Position numbers and translations under genes: made by a program. This document shows positions 17,387-25,732 of a stretch of 64,000 bases of DNA, piece after piece. Under the pieces are notes generated by a model. The model searched no databases and was not told the DNA's origin. It was given only the letters and a program-made list of their open reading frames with translations. Source of the stretch: Candidatus Melainabacteria bacterium. GTDB taxonomy: Bacteria > Cyanobacteriota > Vampirovibrionia > Obscuribacterales > Obscuribacteraceae. Within the stretch, counting starts at the first letter, position 1. Every line of letters starts with the position of its first letter. The stretch is from the NCBI GenBank assembly GCA_016716405.1, contig JADJWK010000004.1:124001-188000 (forward strand), read 5' to 3'.

Positions 17387-18042
17387 TATGCCAGGCCGAG
17401 CCGGGAAAGAGGCTCTTCGAGATCTTCAGGTAGTCCTGCCAGGATCTCGATCGCTTCTCCATCCGGACGGGTGAAACCGATCGATCGAGCGTGCAAAGCC
17501 AGCCGGTTGAGATTATATGTGTCTCTAAAAAAACGATTGATGTCTCCCTTTCCGTAACGCACGTCCCCGACTATTGGATGGGAGAGATGCTTGAGGTGAC
17601 GCCTTATCTGGTGCAGCCTGCCGGTCAGCGGTCTTGCCCCCACCAGAGACCACCTGTCTTTGTGAGCCAGGGGCTCGAACTCGGTGACAGCGTCCACTCT
17701 CTGTCCGCCATCTCTCTGAGGGATCGGGTGATCAAGGGTGCTTCCCTCGAGCATGGGGCCGCGCACCAGCGCCAGATATTCTTTGCGCACTCTGCCTGCT
17801 ACGGCCTCGCTCTGAAAATAGCTCGCCATCTCGGGATCGAGACCGAAAAGGAGGACGCCGCTGGTGCCCCGGTCAAGGCGATAGAGTGCGTGCACGGGTT
17901 TGCCGGCTATATTGTCCCGGACCAGATCCGCGGCGGTGACAGCATCGTTGTCCCAGCCACGATGAACGATCATGCCGGATGGTTTCATGACGGCGATCAA
18001 TCGATCGTCTCGATAGAGGACCTCGATTTCTTTTTTCTGCAT
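17374..18042 (-). CDS. truC: RluA-family tRNA pseudouridine synthase (TruC-like)
   Basis: 222 residues without an S4 domain. The catalytic motif is YRLDRGTSGVLLF (Asp in RLDR), followed by RKEYLALVRG and PLTGRLHQIRRHLKHLSHPIVGD, as in TruC/RluA enzymes that isomerise uridine to pseudouridine. Length and lack of an RNA-binding N-domain fit TruC (tRNA U65) best, but other small RluA members are possible. It is encoded alone, convergent with the TrkA-N gene. Confidence 0.85.
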   Translation of the reverse strand: MQKKEIEVLYRDDRLIAVMKPSGMIVHRGWDNDAVTAADLVRDNIAGKPVHALYRLDRGTSGVLLFGLDPEMASYFQSEAVAGRVRKEYLALVRGPMLEGSTLDHPIPQRDGGQRVDAVTEFEPLAHKDRWSLVGARPLTGRLHQIRRHLKHLSHPIVGDVRYGKGDINRFFRDTYNLNRLALHARSIGFTRPDGEAIEILAGLPEDLEEPLSRLGLAYHLF

Positions 18043-18084
18043 CTGCGAGACCCCGTGCCTGCGGAGTCATTCTAGCAGCACAAT

Positions 18085-19428
18085 CTAGTATCGAATCCGG
18101 GGACGCTCGCCACCCGGTCGAGGCGGCATGAAAAACGGAGCGGTGTTGGCTGGCCGGTTCTGTTGAGGCAATTTCCCTTTGATTCCGTCATAGATCATCG
18201 GGTTCCTGGTCTCCAGATCGAACTGGCCGCGATTGCGCATGGTCCAGCTCATCAGGTCCGAAAGAGTTCCCCCTGCGGCGGTCCCGTCGCCGGACAGCCC
18301 GGTAGTGAGAGCGGTGATATCCCCGGTCCTGGCGGCGGTCCGCAGGCCGTCTAGGGCCTTGATGGCGCCGGGAAGAGTGCTCGCCAGGCTCTGCTGCTCC
18401 TCCACCGGCAGTCTCATGGGCAGAGTGACCTGCTCGGGCCAGGGGGTGGCTGCCGGAAGGAAGGCTGGCTTTTTGAGCGGGTTGTCTATGGTGAGAGAGC
18501 CGGTGGGATTCCTGGGATCGCTGGTGTCCAGGACGAGCTTGTGAATGTCGAGCCGGTTGCCCTGAGCATCCACGGACTGCATTCCTTTGATTCCATCCAG
18601 AGTAAGTCGGGTCGGGGTGGTGGCAAGATTGAAACTGGTCTCGCCGTTGTCTGTGCCCATGGCGACGCTATAGCCGCGGGCGAAGCCCCGGTCGCCCAGA
18701 GACATCTTCTGCTCGCTCTTGAACTTGAGCTTGAGCTGATCGGCGCTCAGGGTGACTCGATCGAGACCGGCCAGGAACCTGCGGGTTTCAGGATTAGGAT
18801 CGGCGGCTTCGGGATTGAGAGCCGACAGCTTGTCGTACATGGAAGCGAAGTCCATGGAAAGGCTCATCTCTTTCCGCTCGGGATCGATATTGACGCCTGT
18901 GCGGCTCATCAGGTCGGTGATTCCGTTCTGGACGGCAGGATTTCTTATGAGCTCTTGAATGCGGCTGATGACCGGACCGTTACCCGGAAGCTCGCCAGTC
19001 CGGGACGGCTTGAGAGGCGCGAAGGGCCGCTGACGCCGGAGCAGACCGCCGGGCGGCAGGCTCTGCCCGTCGCCTCCCAATAGCTGGCGAAGAAGATTGC
19101 CGCCGTCGGGAAACCCCTGCTGTCCGGCTTGCTCGAGAGCTCCGGCGGGCACGATTCGGCAAAAGCCATCCTCGCAGATAATCTTGCTGCCGTCCGGTCC
19201 GTCCTTGACAGTCGGGCCGGCATGATTGGCATCGCCGGCTGCGGTCTGCTCACCGTCAGTCGGACGTTTGTTGCCGGTATTGCCCTGACCATTGCCGCTC
19301 AGGCTCCAGAGATCGCCAAGGGAGCTGCTTCCCAGTCCGAAGTACTGGCTTTCTTGCCGGGCCTGAGGCTGGGGCTGTAAAAGGTCTTGGGTATCGCGGG
19401 AGGGAACTTCGGATTGCTTATCGTCCAT
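18085..19428 (-). CDS. Low-complexity protein of unknown function
   Basis: 447 residues from the ATG at 19428 (MDDKQSEVPS, AGGTT upstream); an in-frame start at 19470 would add 14 residues. The first ~150 residues are rich in Gln, Gly, Ser and Pro (QPQPQARQES; GNGQGNTGNKRPTDGEQT) and look disordered. The rest (~170-400) looks globular, with beta-rich segments such as LKLKFKSEQKMSLGDRGFARG, and the C-terminus is Pro/Arg-rich (PPRPGGERPRIRY). There is no signal peptide or membrane helix, and I do not recognise the family. A short EF-hand gene lies upstream on the same strand. Confidence 0.7.
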   Translation of the reverse strand: MDDKQSEVPSRDTQDLLQPQPQARQESQYFGLGSSSLGDLWSLSGNGQGNTGNKRPTDGEQTAAGDANHAGPTVKDGPDGSKIICEDGFCRIVPAGALEQAGQQGFPDGGNLLRQLLGGDGQSLPPGGLLRRQRPFAPLKPSRTGELPGNGPVISRIQELIRNPAVQNGITDLMSRTGVNIDPERKEMSLSMDFASMYDKLSALNPEAADPNPETRRFLAGLDRVTLSADQLKLKFKSEQKMSLGDRGFARGYSVAMGTDNGETSFNLATTPTRLTLDGIKGMQSVDAQGNRLDIHKLVLDTSDPRNPTGSLTIDNPLKKPAFLPAATPWPEQVTLPMRLPVEEQQSLASTLPGAIKALDGLRTAARTGDITALTTGLSGDGTAAGGTLSDLMSWTMRNRGQFDLETRNPMIYDGIKGKLPQQNRPANTAPFFMPPRPGGERPRIRY

Positions 19429-19582
19429 GGTGAACCTACATGAGCCGGCGGGGGAGCGGCTCTTTGACAAAGGGGCGGAAACTGGGACCTGACAATTCTA
19501 TGGGGCGTTTGTGAACAAACTGTACCCCCGGCGCCGCTTGCATGGGGGAATTACGAGGTCTTCCCCCTGCCCTCCGGTCATG

Positions 19583-20044
19583 CTACTCCCAGGTCATAGG
19601 CGGCGGCCCCACCGAATCCTCCACCGTCTGCTCCAGAGAGCACCACCGGTGAAGCTCGGCGAGGCTCATGCCGGAATGTACCAGGAACTGGCCCAGGACC
19701 TCCACATCGGCTCGGGTGATCCGTAGCTCTTCCCCCTGCTCGTCATCCACCATATTGATGATAGTGTCGAAATATTTAGCCACCAGCTTGAGCATCTCGT
19801 ACTCGTCAGCGTGAAAAGACTGGGGATACATGAGAGCCGTCGTGAGCTCGTCCCTCGAGATACCGTCGCCGTTCTTGTCGAGCTTGTTGAAATTGCCGGT
19901 GAGCAGGTCGATGATCTGCCGGCCGTCCAGGGCTGTCTCGGCGCTCTGGCCCGGACTGGAGCCCTCCGGCCCGGTCTCGATGAGGAATCGGATGTCCTCG
20001 AGGGCACGGCGTGCCGCCTGCTCCTGTCTTGATAGCTCGGTCAT
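19583..20044 (-). CDS. EF-hand calcium-binding protein
   Basis: 153 residues. A canonical EF-hand loop, DKNGDGISRDEL, lies at ~56-67 after NFNKL, with Asp/Asn/Asp/Ile/Glu at the Ca2+ positions. A second, degenerate helix-loop-helix may lie near DDEQGEELRITRADVE. No signal peptide, so probably cytoplasmic. It is on the same strand as the low-complexity protein but ~150 bp upstream of it. Role unknown; a Ca2+ switch or buffer is inferred. Confidence 0.75.
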   Translation of the reverse strand: MTELSRQEQAARRALEDIRFLIETGPEGSSPGQSAETALDGRQIIDLLTGNFNKLDKNGDGISRDELTTALMYPQSFHADEYEMLKLVAKYFDTIINMVDDEQGEELRITRADVEVLGQFLVHSGMSLAELHRWCSLEQTVEDSVGPPPMTWE

Positions 20045-20115
20045 GAGACTATTTTAGAACGGCTCCTCTATAATTCACCTGCAAGCTGAAAGAAAACAAG
20101 GTATTGGAAACCCCT

Positions 20116-20838
20116 ATGACTACTGAAAATTCCAGACCAGGCCGTACCGATGCGGTGCTCCTCTCCGAAGAGGAGCAGGTATCCGAAGTGCTCGTATCGG
20201 CAGTGGGCAATCTCTGGGAAGCGGTAAACGAGCTGACCAGGCTGCAACGCACCAAGAAAGAAGACTATCTTGTCACCATATTCGGTTCGGCAAGAATCAA
20301 GCCCGATACCAGAGCCTATGACCGCGTCCGCAAACTCGGCGCCAGCCTGACGGAAATGGGCTGCGGCATCATAACCGGCGGAGGACCCGGTCTCATGCAG
20401 GCGGCCAATGAAGGCGCCGCTTCGGTGCACGGTCATGCCTCGGACCGCTCCATCGGCATCCGGGTGGACCTGCCTTTCGAGCAGAACGCCAACCCCTTCG
20501 TGGGCAAAGCCTATATGCACAAGACCTTTTTCTCTCGCCTCCATCATTTCATGATCATGTCCGATGCATTCATCGTAGTGCCCGGTGGGATCGGCACCCT
20601 CCTGGAGCTCTCCATGGTCTGGCAGCTCCTCCAGGTGAGGCGTCTCTATGACACTCCCCTGATTCTCATCGGCGACATGTGGAAAGAGCTGGTGGAGTGG
20701 GCGAGCCAGTCAATGCTCACCGACCTGGAGCTGGCAAGCCCGGTGGATATCTCCATCCCGACCTGTGTATCCTCCTCCAGCGAGGCTCTCGAGCTCATCG
20801 CCGCCCACCGTGAAAGGTGGCTCAAACACGAGACATAA
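20116..20838 (+). CDS. LOG-family (TIGR00730-type) protein
   Basis: 240 residues from the ATG at 20116; an in-frame TTG at 20104 is possible. A Rossmann-like fold with the two hallmark loops GGGPGLMQAANEGA and PGGIGTLLEL. Family members are nucleoside 5'-monophosphate phosphoribohydrolases (cytokinin-activating LOG) or related nucleotide-binding proteins. The conserved segments (VTIFGSARI, the GGGPGLM loop, KTFFSRLHHFMI, PGGxGT) are present. Divergent from the EF-hand gene with ~70 bp between them. Confidence 0.88.
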   Translation: MTTENSRPGRTDAVLLSEEEQVSEVLVSAVGNLWEAVNELTRLQRTKKEDYLVTIFGSARIKPDTRAYDRVRKLGASLTEMGCGIITGGGPGLMQAANEGAASVHGHASDRSIGIRVDLPFEQNANPFVGKAYMHKTFFSRLHHFMIMSDAFIVVPGGIGTLLELSMVWQLLQVRRLYDTPLILIGDMWKELVEWASQSMLTDLELASPVDISIPTCVSSSSEALELIAAHRERWLKHET

Positions 20839-20850
20839 CTTGTTTATAGT

Positions 20851-20900
20851 CCCTCTTCCGGGTGGTATGACCTGATCAGGCAGGTTCGCAAATAAGAGGG
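20851..20900 (+). promoter_or_regulatory. Leader stem that would pair with the DUF2252 ribosome binding site
   Basis: CCCTCTT (20851-20857) is exactly complementary to AAGAGGG (20894-20900), the Shine-Dalgarno run five bases before the ATG at 20906. The enclosed loop contains the palindrome CCTGATCAGG (20871-20880). If transcribed, it could hide the ribosome site. Confidence 0.4.
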
Positions 20901-20905
20901 TGGCC

Positions 20906-22330
20906 ATGGCTGACAGCGACAAGAAAAAGACCTCTACCGTGGAGACGGCGTTCCTCCACGACAACACCATATCACCCCGTGACGACAGGCGCCTCAGGGG
21001 ACAGACCCTGCGGGAGGCATTCCCCCGGGAGAGCCACGCCGGCTGGAAAGCTCCTGCCGACCGGGAGGACCCTATCAAAGTCCTGGAGCAGTCGAATCAG
21101 GGCAGGCTCAGCGAATTGACCCCGATCCGCTACGGGCGCATGAGCGTCACCCCCTTCACATTCTTCCGTGGCTCCGCCGCCCTCATGGCCATGGACCTGG
21201 GCACCGTCGCTCACACCGGGATCAGGGTGCAGGTCTGCGGCGACTGCCACCTCCTCAATTTCGGCGCTTTCGCCACCCCGGAGCGTAACGTCATATTCGA
21301 TCTCAACGATTTCGACGAGACCCTGCCGGCCCCATGGGAGTGGGATCTCAAGCGCCTGGCGGTGAGCTTCGTCCTGCTCGCCCGGGAGCGAGGCTTCAAG
21401 CCTAAATCCGCCGAGGATGCAGCCGAGGCGGTCACCCGCGCCTACCGGAAGAAAATTTTCGAGTTCTCGAAGATGAGCATACTCGATATCTGGTATGCCA
21501 AGCTCGACTGGATGAGCGTTATCGAAAAGACCGGCGACCCGGAGCTCCAGAAGCGCCGCAAGGATAAGCTCAAGAAAGCCAAGAAACGCTCCATCCAGGA
21601 CTTCCATTTTCCGCGTATGACCCAGGAGAAAGACGGCTCTTACACTTTCCGGGACAACCCTCCTTTTCTCCATCACTACGAGAAGGACGAGCAGAGGAAG
21701 TTCTTCGATCAGATCGGCAAAGCCCTGGAAGTCTACAAGTCATCGCTTCAGGAGGACAAGCAGCGGCTCTTCGACCGCTACCGGCTCCGGGACGCGGCCA
21801 TCAAAGTGGTGGGTATCGGCAGTGTCGGAACCCTCTGCGGCGTCGCGCTAATGCTGGCGCCGGACGATGAGCCCCTCATCCTGCAGATCAAAGAGGCACG
21901 CGAATCGGTCCTGGAGCCCTATGCCGGCAAGAGCACTTTCGAGAATCACGGTCAGCGCGTCGTGGCAGGCCAGCGGATTATACAAAGCGCCACGGACATC
22001 TTTCTGGGCTGGACCCAGTTCGATGACGGGCGCAATTTCTACATCAGACAACTGCGTGACATGAAAATCAAACCCGAGCCCGATCTCTGGGACGAAGAGC
22101 AGATGATTGCCATCGCCAAGGTCATGGGTCACATCCTGGCCAGGGCTCATGCCCGCACCGGCGATGCCACTATGATCAGCGGCTACCTCGGCGAGGAGGC
22201 GGTCTTCGACCAGGCCATCGCCAGTTTTGCCGTCGAGTATGCTGACCAGATGGAAACCGATTTCGAAAAGTTCACCACTGCCATCAAAAGGGGCAAGATC
22301 GAGGCCCAGCTCGATCCCGAGTCCGACTGA
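20906..22330 (+). CDS. DUF2252 family protein
   Basis: 474 residues. Typical DUF2252 blocks: ADREDPIKVLEQSNQGRL, RYGRMSVTPFTFFRG, VQVCGDCHLLNFG, DLNDFDETLPAPWEWDLKRL and the late YIRQLRDMK. The HLxNFG and NDFDET motifs resemble the catalytic loops of aminoglycoside-phosphotransferase/kinase-like folds, but no activity is established for the family. The start is the ATG at 20906, five bases after AAGAGGG; an in-frame GTG lies six bases earlier. Soluble, no signal. It stands alone with its own leader. Confidence 0.9.
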   Translation: MADSDKKKTSTVETAFLHDNTISPRDDRRLRGQTLREAFPRESHAGWKAPADREDPIKVLEQSNQGRLSELTPIRYGRMSVTPFTFFRGSAALMAMDLGTVAHTGIRVQVCGDCHLLNFGAFATPERNVIFDLNDFDETLPAPWEWDLKRLAVSFVLLARERGFKPKSAEDAAEAVTRAYRKKIFEFSKMSILDIWYAKLDWMSVIEKTGDPELQKRRKDKLKKAKKRSIQDFHFPRMTQEKDGSYTFRDNPPFLHHYEKDEQRKFFDQIGKALEVYKSSLQEDKQRLFDRYRLRDAAIKVVGIGSVGTLCGVALMLAPDDEPLILQIKEARESVLEPYAGKSTFENHGQRVVAGQRIIQSATDIFLGWTQFDDGRNFYIRQLRDMKIKPEPDLWDEEQMIAIAKVMGHILARAHARTGDATMISGYLGEEAVFDQAIASFAVEYADQMETDFEKFTTAIKRGKIEAQLDPESD

Positions 22331-22458
22331 CTCGTACCGGAATTCACCTAATTTCCGGAAGAATCGGGTATAAAGCAATATATGGAGATTTGCACTCACC
22401 GGCGCCCGGGTGAGATCCGTTTCATACAGAGCCACTACCATCGATATCACGCAGCCGC

Positions 22459-23556
22459 ATGTATCCCCGAGCCCTATCCAGCCGCACTATGCTAATTGCC
22501 CTGGCAACAGCATGGACCATCGGTGCCGGCACAGCCGCTCCGGCGCGAGCGGCGAAGCCCACGACAGCAGCGGTCCCCTCGGTAGAGACCCTGGATGGCG
22601 GGCTCTCCACCCTGCACTGGGAGGGCAGCACCGGCAACAATACTACGTTCGTCTGCGTGCACGCCCTGGGGCTCTCCGCCGGCGCCTTTGAAGATTTCGG
22701 CAGGGTAATGTCCCGGCGCGGATATGACGTCTATTCGCTGGAAGTGCGGGGATTCGGACCGGAGCGCCACCGTCCCGGTTTCAATCGCATAGATATGGAA
22801 ACCAGCGTCGATGACTTGAAGAGATTCCTCTCCCTTCTCAGGAGCCGATCGCCGGGAAGGAAGATAGTCCTTTTCGGAGAGTCCATGGGTGGTGCCATCA
22901 CCATGAAGACCGTCTCCGAGGTACCGGAGCTGGTGGATGGAGCAGTGGTATCGGCGCCGGCCTGGCAGCTCTACAAGCTCAAGCGCATAACCATGAAAGG
23001 TCTCGGCGACCTGGTCCTCCCGGCACCGGGCTTTGCTGCGAAATCGGTGATGAGACAGGCGACTACCAGCCCGGCCCTGATCAGGCACTGGACCACCAAT
23101 CCCGACGATAACGTCAAGCTCAAGCTAAGTCTCGGGGAAGCGTACAATTATTATCGCTTCATCAGGCAGACACCGAGCTACGGGGAGAAGATCGAAAGCA
23201 CACCGATGATGGTCATACAGGGCTTCAAAGACAATCTCGCCAAAGCGAGCGGCACTGCCAGATTGTTTTCCATGATCAAGAGCCCGCAGAAACAATTTCT
23301 CTTATCCTGCGATTCCGAGCATCTGATGCTCGAAGAGGGTCAGCTCTCGCCGAAAGTGACCGATCTGATGCTCTCCTTCGTCAAGAATCAAGTGCTCTCC
23401 GGAAAGGAGGCCCTGAAGAACCGCCTGGTTGTGCTGGACCGGAGCCGTCTGGATAGCAAGGACAAGCTGCGGGTGGACAGGCTGATCAAGCTGTCCGGAG
23501 CCAGCAAGCCTGTTCTCTCGGTCACCCGGGCGGAGAAGAAGCTACCGGGGCTCTGA
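22459..23556 (+). CDS. Secreted alpha/beta hydrolase (monoacylglycerol-lipase-like)
   Basis: 365 residues with a signal-peptide-like N-terminus (MLIALATAWTIGAGTAAPARA), so the mature enzyme is probably periplasmic or exported. The alpha/beta hydrolase core shows the oxyanion block VCVHALGLSAG, nucleophile elbow GESMGG, acid in QGFKDNL and His in SEHLMLEEG, fitting the Hydrolase_4/S33 group of lipases and peptidases. ATG codons at 22459 and 22489 are both possible starts; the later one gives a more typical signal peptide. The leader has a CTCACC/GGTGAG hairpin at 22395-22414. The 3' end overlaps the NCS1 permease by 15 bases, tail to tail. Confidence 0.87.
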   Translation: MYPRALSSRTMLIALATAWTIGAGTAAPARAAKPTTAAVPSVETLDGGLSTLHWEGSTGNNTTFVCVHALGLSAGAFEDFGRVMSRRGYDVYSLEVRGFGPERHRPGFNRIDMETSVDDLKRFLSLLRSRSPGRKIVLFGESMGGAITMKTVSEVPELVDGAVVSAPAWQLYKLKRITMKGLGDLVLPAPGFAAKSVMRQATTSPALIRHWTTNPDDNVKLKLSLGEAYNYYRFIRQTPSYGEKIESTPMMVIQGFKDNLAKASGTARLFSMIKSPQKQFLLSCDSEHLMLEEGQLSPKVTDLMLSFVKNQVLSGKEALKNRLVVLDRSRLDSKDKLRVDRLIKLSGASKPVLSVTRAEKKLPGL

Positions 23557-25008
23557 TGCCATGAGAGCATAATAGACCAGAGCCGAAACGCCGAATCCGA
23601 CGAACCAGGCATATTCATAGAGAAAGGCCAGGGGCTGGACCAGAAGCCCGATCCAGGCGGCAGCGCAACCAGCTATGGTGGCAATCACCGCTTTCGGATT
23701 CCAGCCTCTCCGGAATCGATACTCGCCGTGCTCTCTGTAGAGATCGGGCAGGAAGAGCCGGCCCTTGCGCACGAGCCAGTAGTCGACGATGAGCACCCCG
23801 GCGATGGAGCCCAGTCCGCCGCTATAGCCCTGCAACCAGGAGAAGATATAGGCCGAGGCGTCGGCGAGAAGACGCCAGGGCTGCATCAGGATTCCCATGA
23901 AGCCGGTGATCAGACCGCCGGTGCGAAAGGAGATGAATTTAGGGAATGCGTTGGCGAAATCGTTGGCCGGCGATACCACATTGGCGGCGATGTTTACACA
24001 AAGGGTAGCGACAGCGATAGTGAACATCGCCACCGCCACGAAAAGCCGATTGTCGAAATGGCCGACGAGCTTTACCGGGTCCCAGAGCTCCGACATCGGC
24101 ACCGCGGGGAAAATCAGGATCGCCGCCGAGGTCACCAGGACGCCCATACCTGCATAAGTCGTCATGGCCAGGGGAAGGGCCACCACCTGGCCGAGCATCT
24201 GCTCTTTCTGGCTTTTTCCGAACCTCGTGAAATCGGGCATATTCAAAGAGAGAGTCGCCCAGAAGCCGATCATCGCCGATAGCGAAGGTATGAAAACCGG
24301 CATGAACTGAGAGAGGCTCTTGAGCTTGAACGGCTGGTCGAGGATATTGCCGAGCCCGTGAGCGTTATTGACGGCCCAGACGGTGAGCGCCGCGGTCATC
24401 ACGAAAACGAATGGTGCCGCCATGCCGGCGAGTTTCCTGACCAGGTCCATGCCCCTGAAAACAACCAGTATATTGATGCCCCAGAAAAGCAGGAAGGAAA
24501 GCCAGGCCGTGGGAGTATGACCGAAGATCGCCGGTCCCAGAAGCCCGTCGAAGCCGGGAATTATCGCACCGAACAGGCTGTGGAGAGCGGTGCCACCGAT
24601 CCAGGCCTGGATGCCGAACCAGCCGCAGCCCACAACAGCCCTCATGAGAGCCGCCAGATTGGAGCCGCTGGTACCATAGGCAGCCCGGGCGAAAACCGGG
24701 AAGGGGATACCGTATTTGGTGCCGGGATGGGAATTGAGCAGGATCGGCACCAGCACGATGACATTGCCCAGAAAAATAGTGAAAAGTGCCTGCCACCAGC
24801 TCATGCCGGCAGCGATCAGCCCGGAAGCCAGCATATAGGTCGGGATGCAGGCCGACATGCTCATCCAGAGCGCGGCAAAGTTGTAGGTGGTCCAGACCCG
24901 GCCCGTTAAGGGGACCGGCGCCAGGTCCTCGTTATAGAGCGGGCTGGCCGCCAGGGCTCCATCCGCCACCAGCTCGACCCTGCCGTCTTCGTGCTCGAGA
25001 ATTTCCAA
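23542..25008 (-). CDS. NCS1-family nucleobase/cation symporter
   Basis: 488 residues, ~12 hydrophobic segments. NCS1 blocks: PLTGRVWTTYNFAALWMSM, NSHPGTKYGIPFPVFARAAYG, GCGWFGIQAWIGG, FWATLSLNMPDFTRF and the late ANVVSPANDFANAFP. Family substrates are cytosine, uracil, allantoin, hydantoins or thiamine with Na+ or H+; the residues visible here do not settle which. The reading frame begins with a TTG at 25008 without a strong ribosome site; the next ATG lies inside TM1, so TTG is the best choice. No nucleobase catabolism genes are adjacent. Confidence 0.9.
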   Translation of the reverse strand: MEILEHEDGRVELVADGALAASPLYNEDLAPVPLTGRVWTTYNFAALWMSMSACIPTYMLASGLIAAGMSWWQALFTIFLGNVIVLVPILLNSHPGTKYGIPFPVFARAAYGTSGSNLAALMRAVVGCGWFGIQAWIGGTALHSLFGAIIPGFDGLLGPAIFGHTPTAWLSFLLFWGINILVVFRGMDLVRKLAGMAAPFVFVMTAALTVWAVNNAHGLGNILDQPFKLKSLSQFMPVFIPSLSAMIGFWATLSLNMPDFTRFGKSQKEQMLGQVVALPLAMTTYAGMGVLVTSAAILIFPAVPMSELWDPVKLVGHFDNRLFVAVAMFTIAVATLCVNIAANVVSPANDFANAFPKFISFRTGGLITGFMGILMQPWRLLADASAYIFSWLQGYSGGLGSIAGVLIVDYWLVRKGRLFLPDLYREHGEYRFRRGWNPKAVIATIAGCAAAWIGLLVQPLAFLYEYAWFVGFGVSALVYYALMASEPR

Positions 25009-25167
25009 GTCTTTAACCGGCCTAATATGCTAAGCAAGCCTAATGTTAGCAGAACTCGACCCTGTGGGCGATTCCGGGCTCAGCCCCGAAACCCGCCGCA
25101 ACACGATCTTTGACCTTTCGCTCTGTTTATATAAAATTGGACTGAGTTTTCAAGGGATGGGCGCACT

Positions 25168-25713
25168 TTGTCCAAGCGAACGACAATTCTGGGTCTGACA
25201 GCAGCGATCTTTCTCGTCTCCATAATGACCGGTGCCTGCGGAGACTCGGACGGCTGGACCACAATCAAGCCTCAGGGAACCAGTACGACCTTCGAGCTTC
25301 CCGAGCCGGTGGAGCATCCCGAGCGGGAAGGCTACTCGATGTACCAGTCCACCACGGGTATGGACTCCAAGAACAACAAAATCCAGATCGGAATCTGGCA
25401 GAGAAAGGACAATCTCAAAGAGATCATCCCGCCCGGCACGGCTGACGCCGACGCCCTGGAGCTCTTCGAGACCCACTGCCTGGATGGGCTGCGCGCCAAT
25501 CTGGCCGGGCAGAATCTCCCCTTTCACCTCGAGTTCGTCAAAGACCTCGGGGTGGAAAAGGGGCTCGGTCAGCAGTACAGGATGAACTCAGGCGATGAGT
25601 TCAGTATCAACCAGTTCTACCTGAATCCCGACGTCCTTATCTGGGTAAAGATCGACAACAGCGACGAGTCCAATCCGCGGGTCAAGCGCTTTCTCGATTC
25701 CATCGAGCCCTGA
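25168..25713 (+). CDS. Putative lipoprotein of unknown function
   Basis: 181 residues. The N-terminus MSKRTTILGLTAAIFLVSI ends in MTGACGDSDGW, a lipobox-like site with Cys24 followed by Gly-Asp, suggesting a lipid-anchored periplasmic protein. The rest is a small soluble domain (EGYSMYQSTTG; ETHCLDGLRANLAGQNLPF; DVLIWVKIDNSD) reminiscent of small PsbP/DUF-type stress lipoproteins, but I do not recognise it. The start is TTG at 25168 with AGGGATGGG upstream. It converges on the LRR kinase gene with a hairpin between the stops. Confidence 0.75.
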   Translation: MSKRTTILGLTAAIFLVSIMTGACGDSDGWTTIKPQGTSTTFELPEPVEHPEREGYSMYQSTTGMDSKNNKIQIGIWQRKDNLKEIIPPGTADADALELFETHCLDGLRANLAGQNLPFHLEFVKDLGVEKGLGQQYRMNSGDEFSINQFYLNPDVLIWVKIDNSDESNPRVKRFLDSIEP

Positions 25714-25732
25714 GTAGACCTGAATCTACGCC

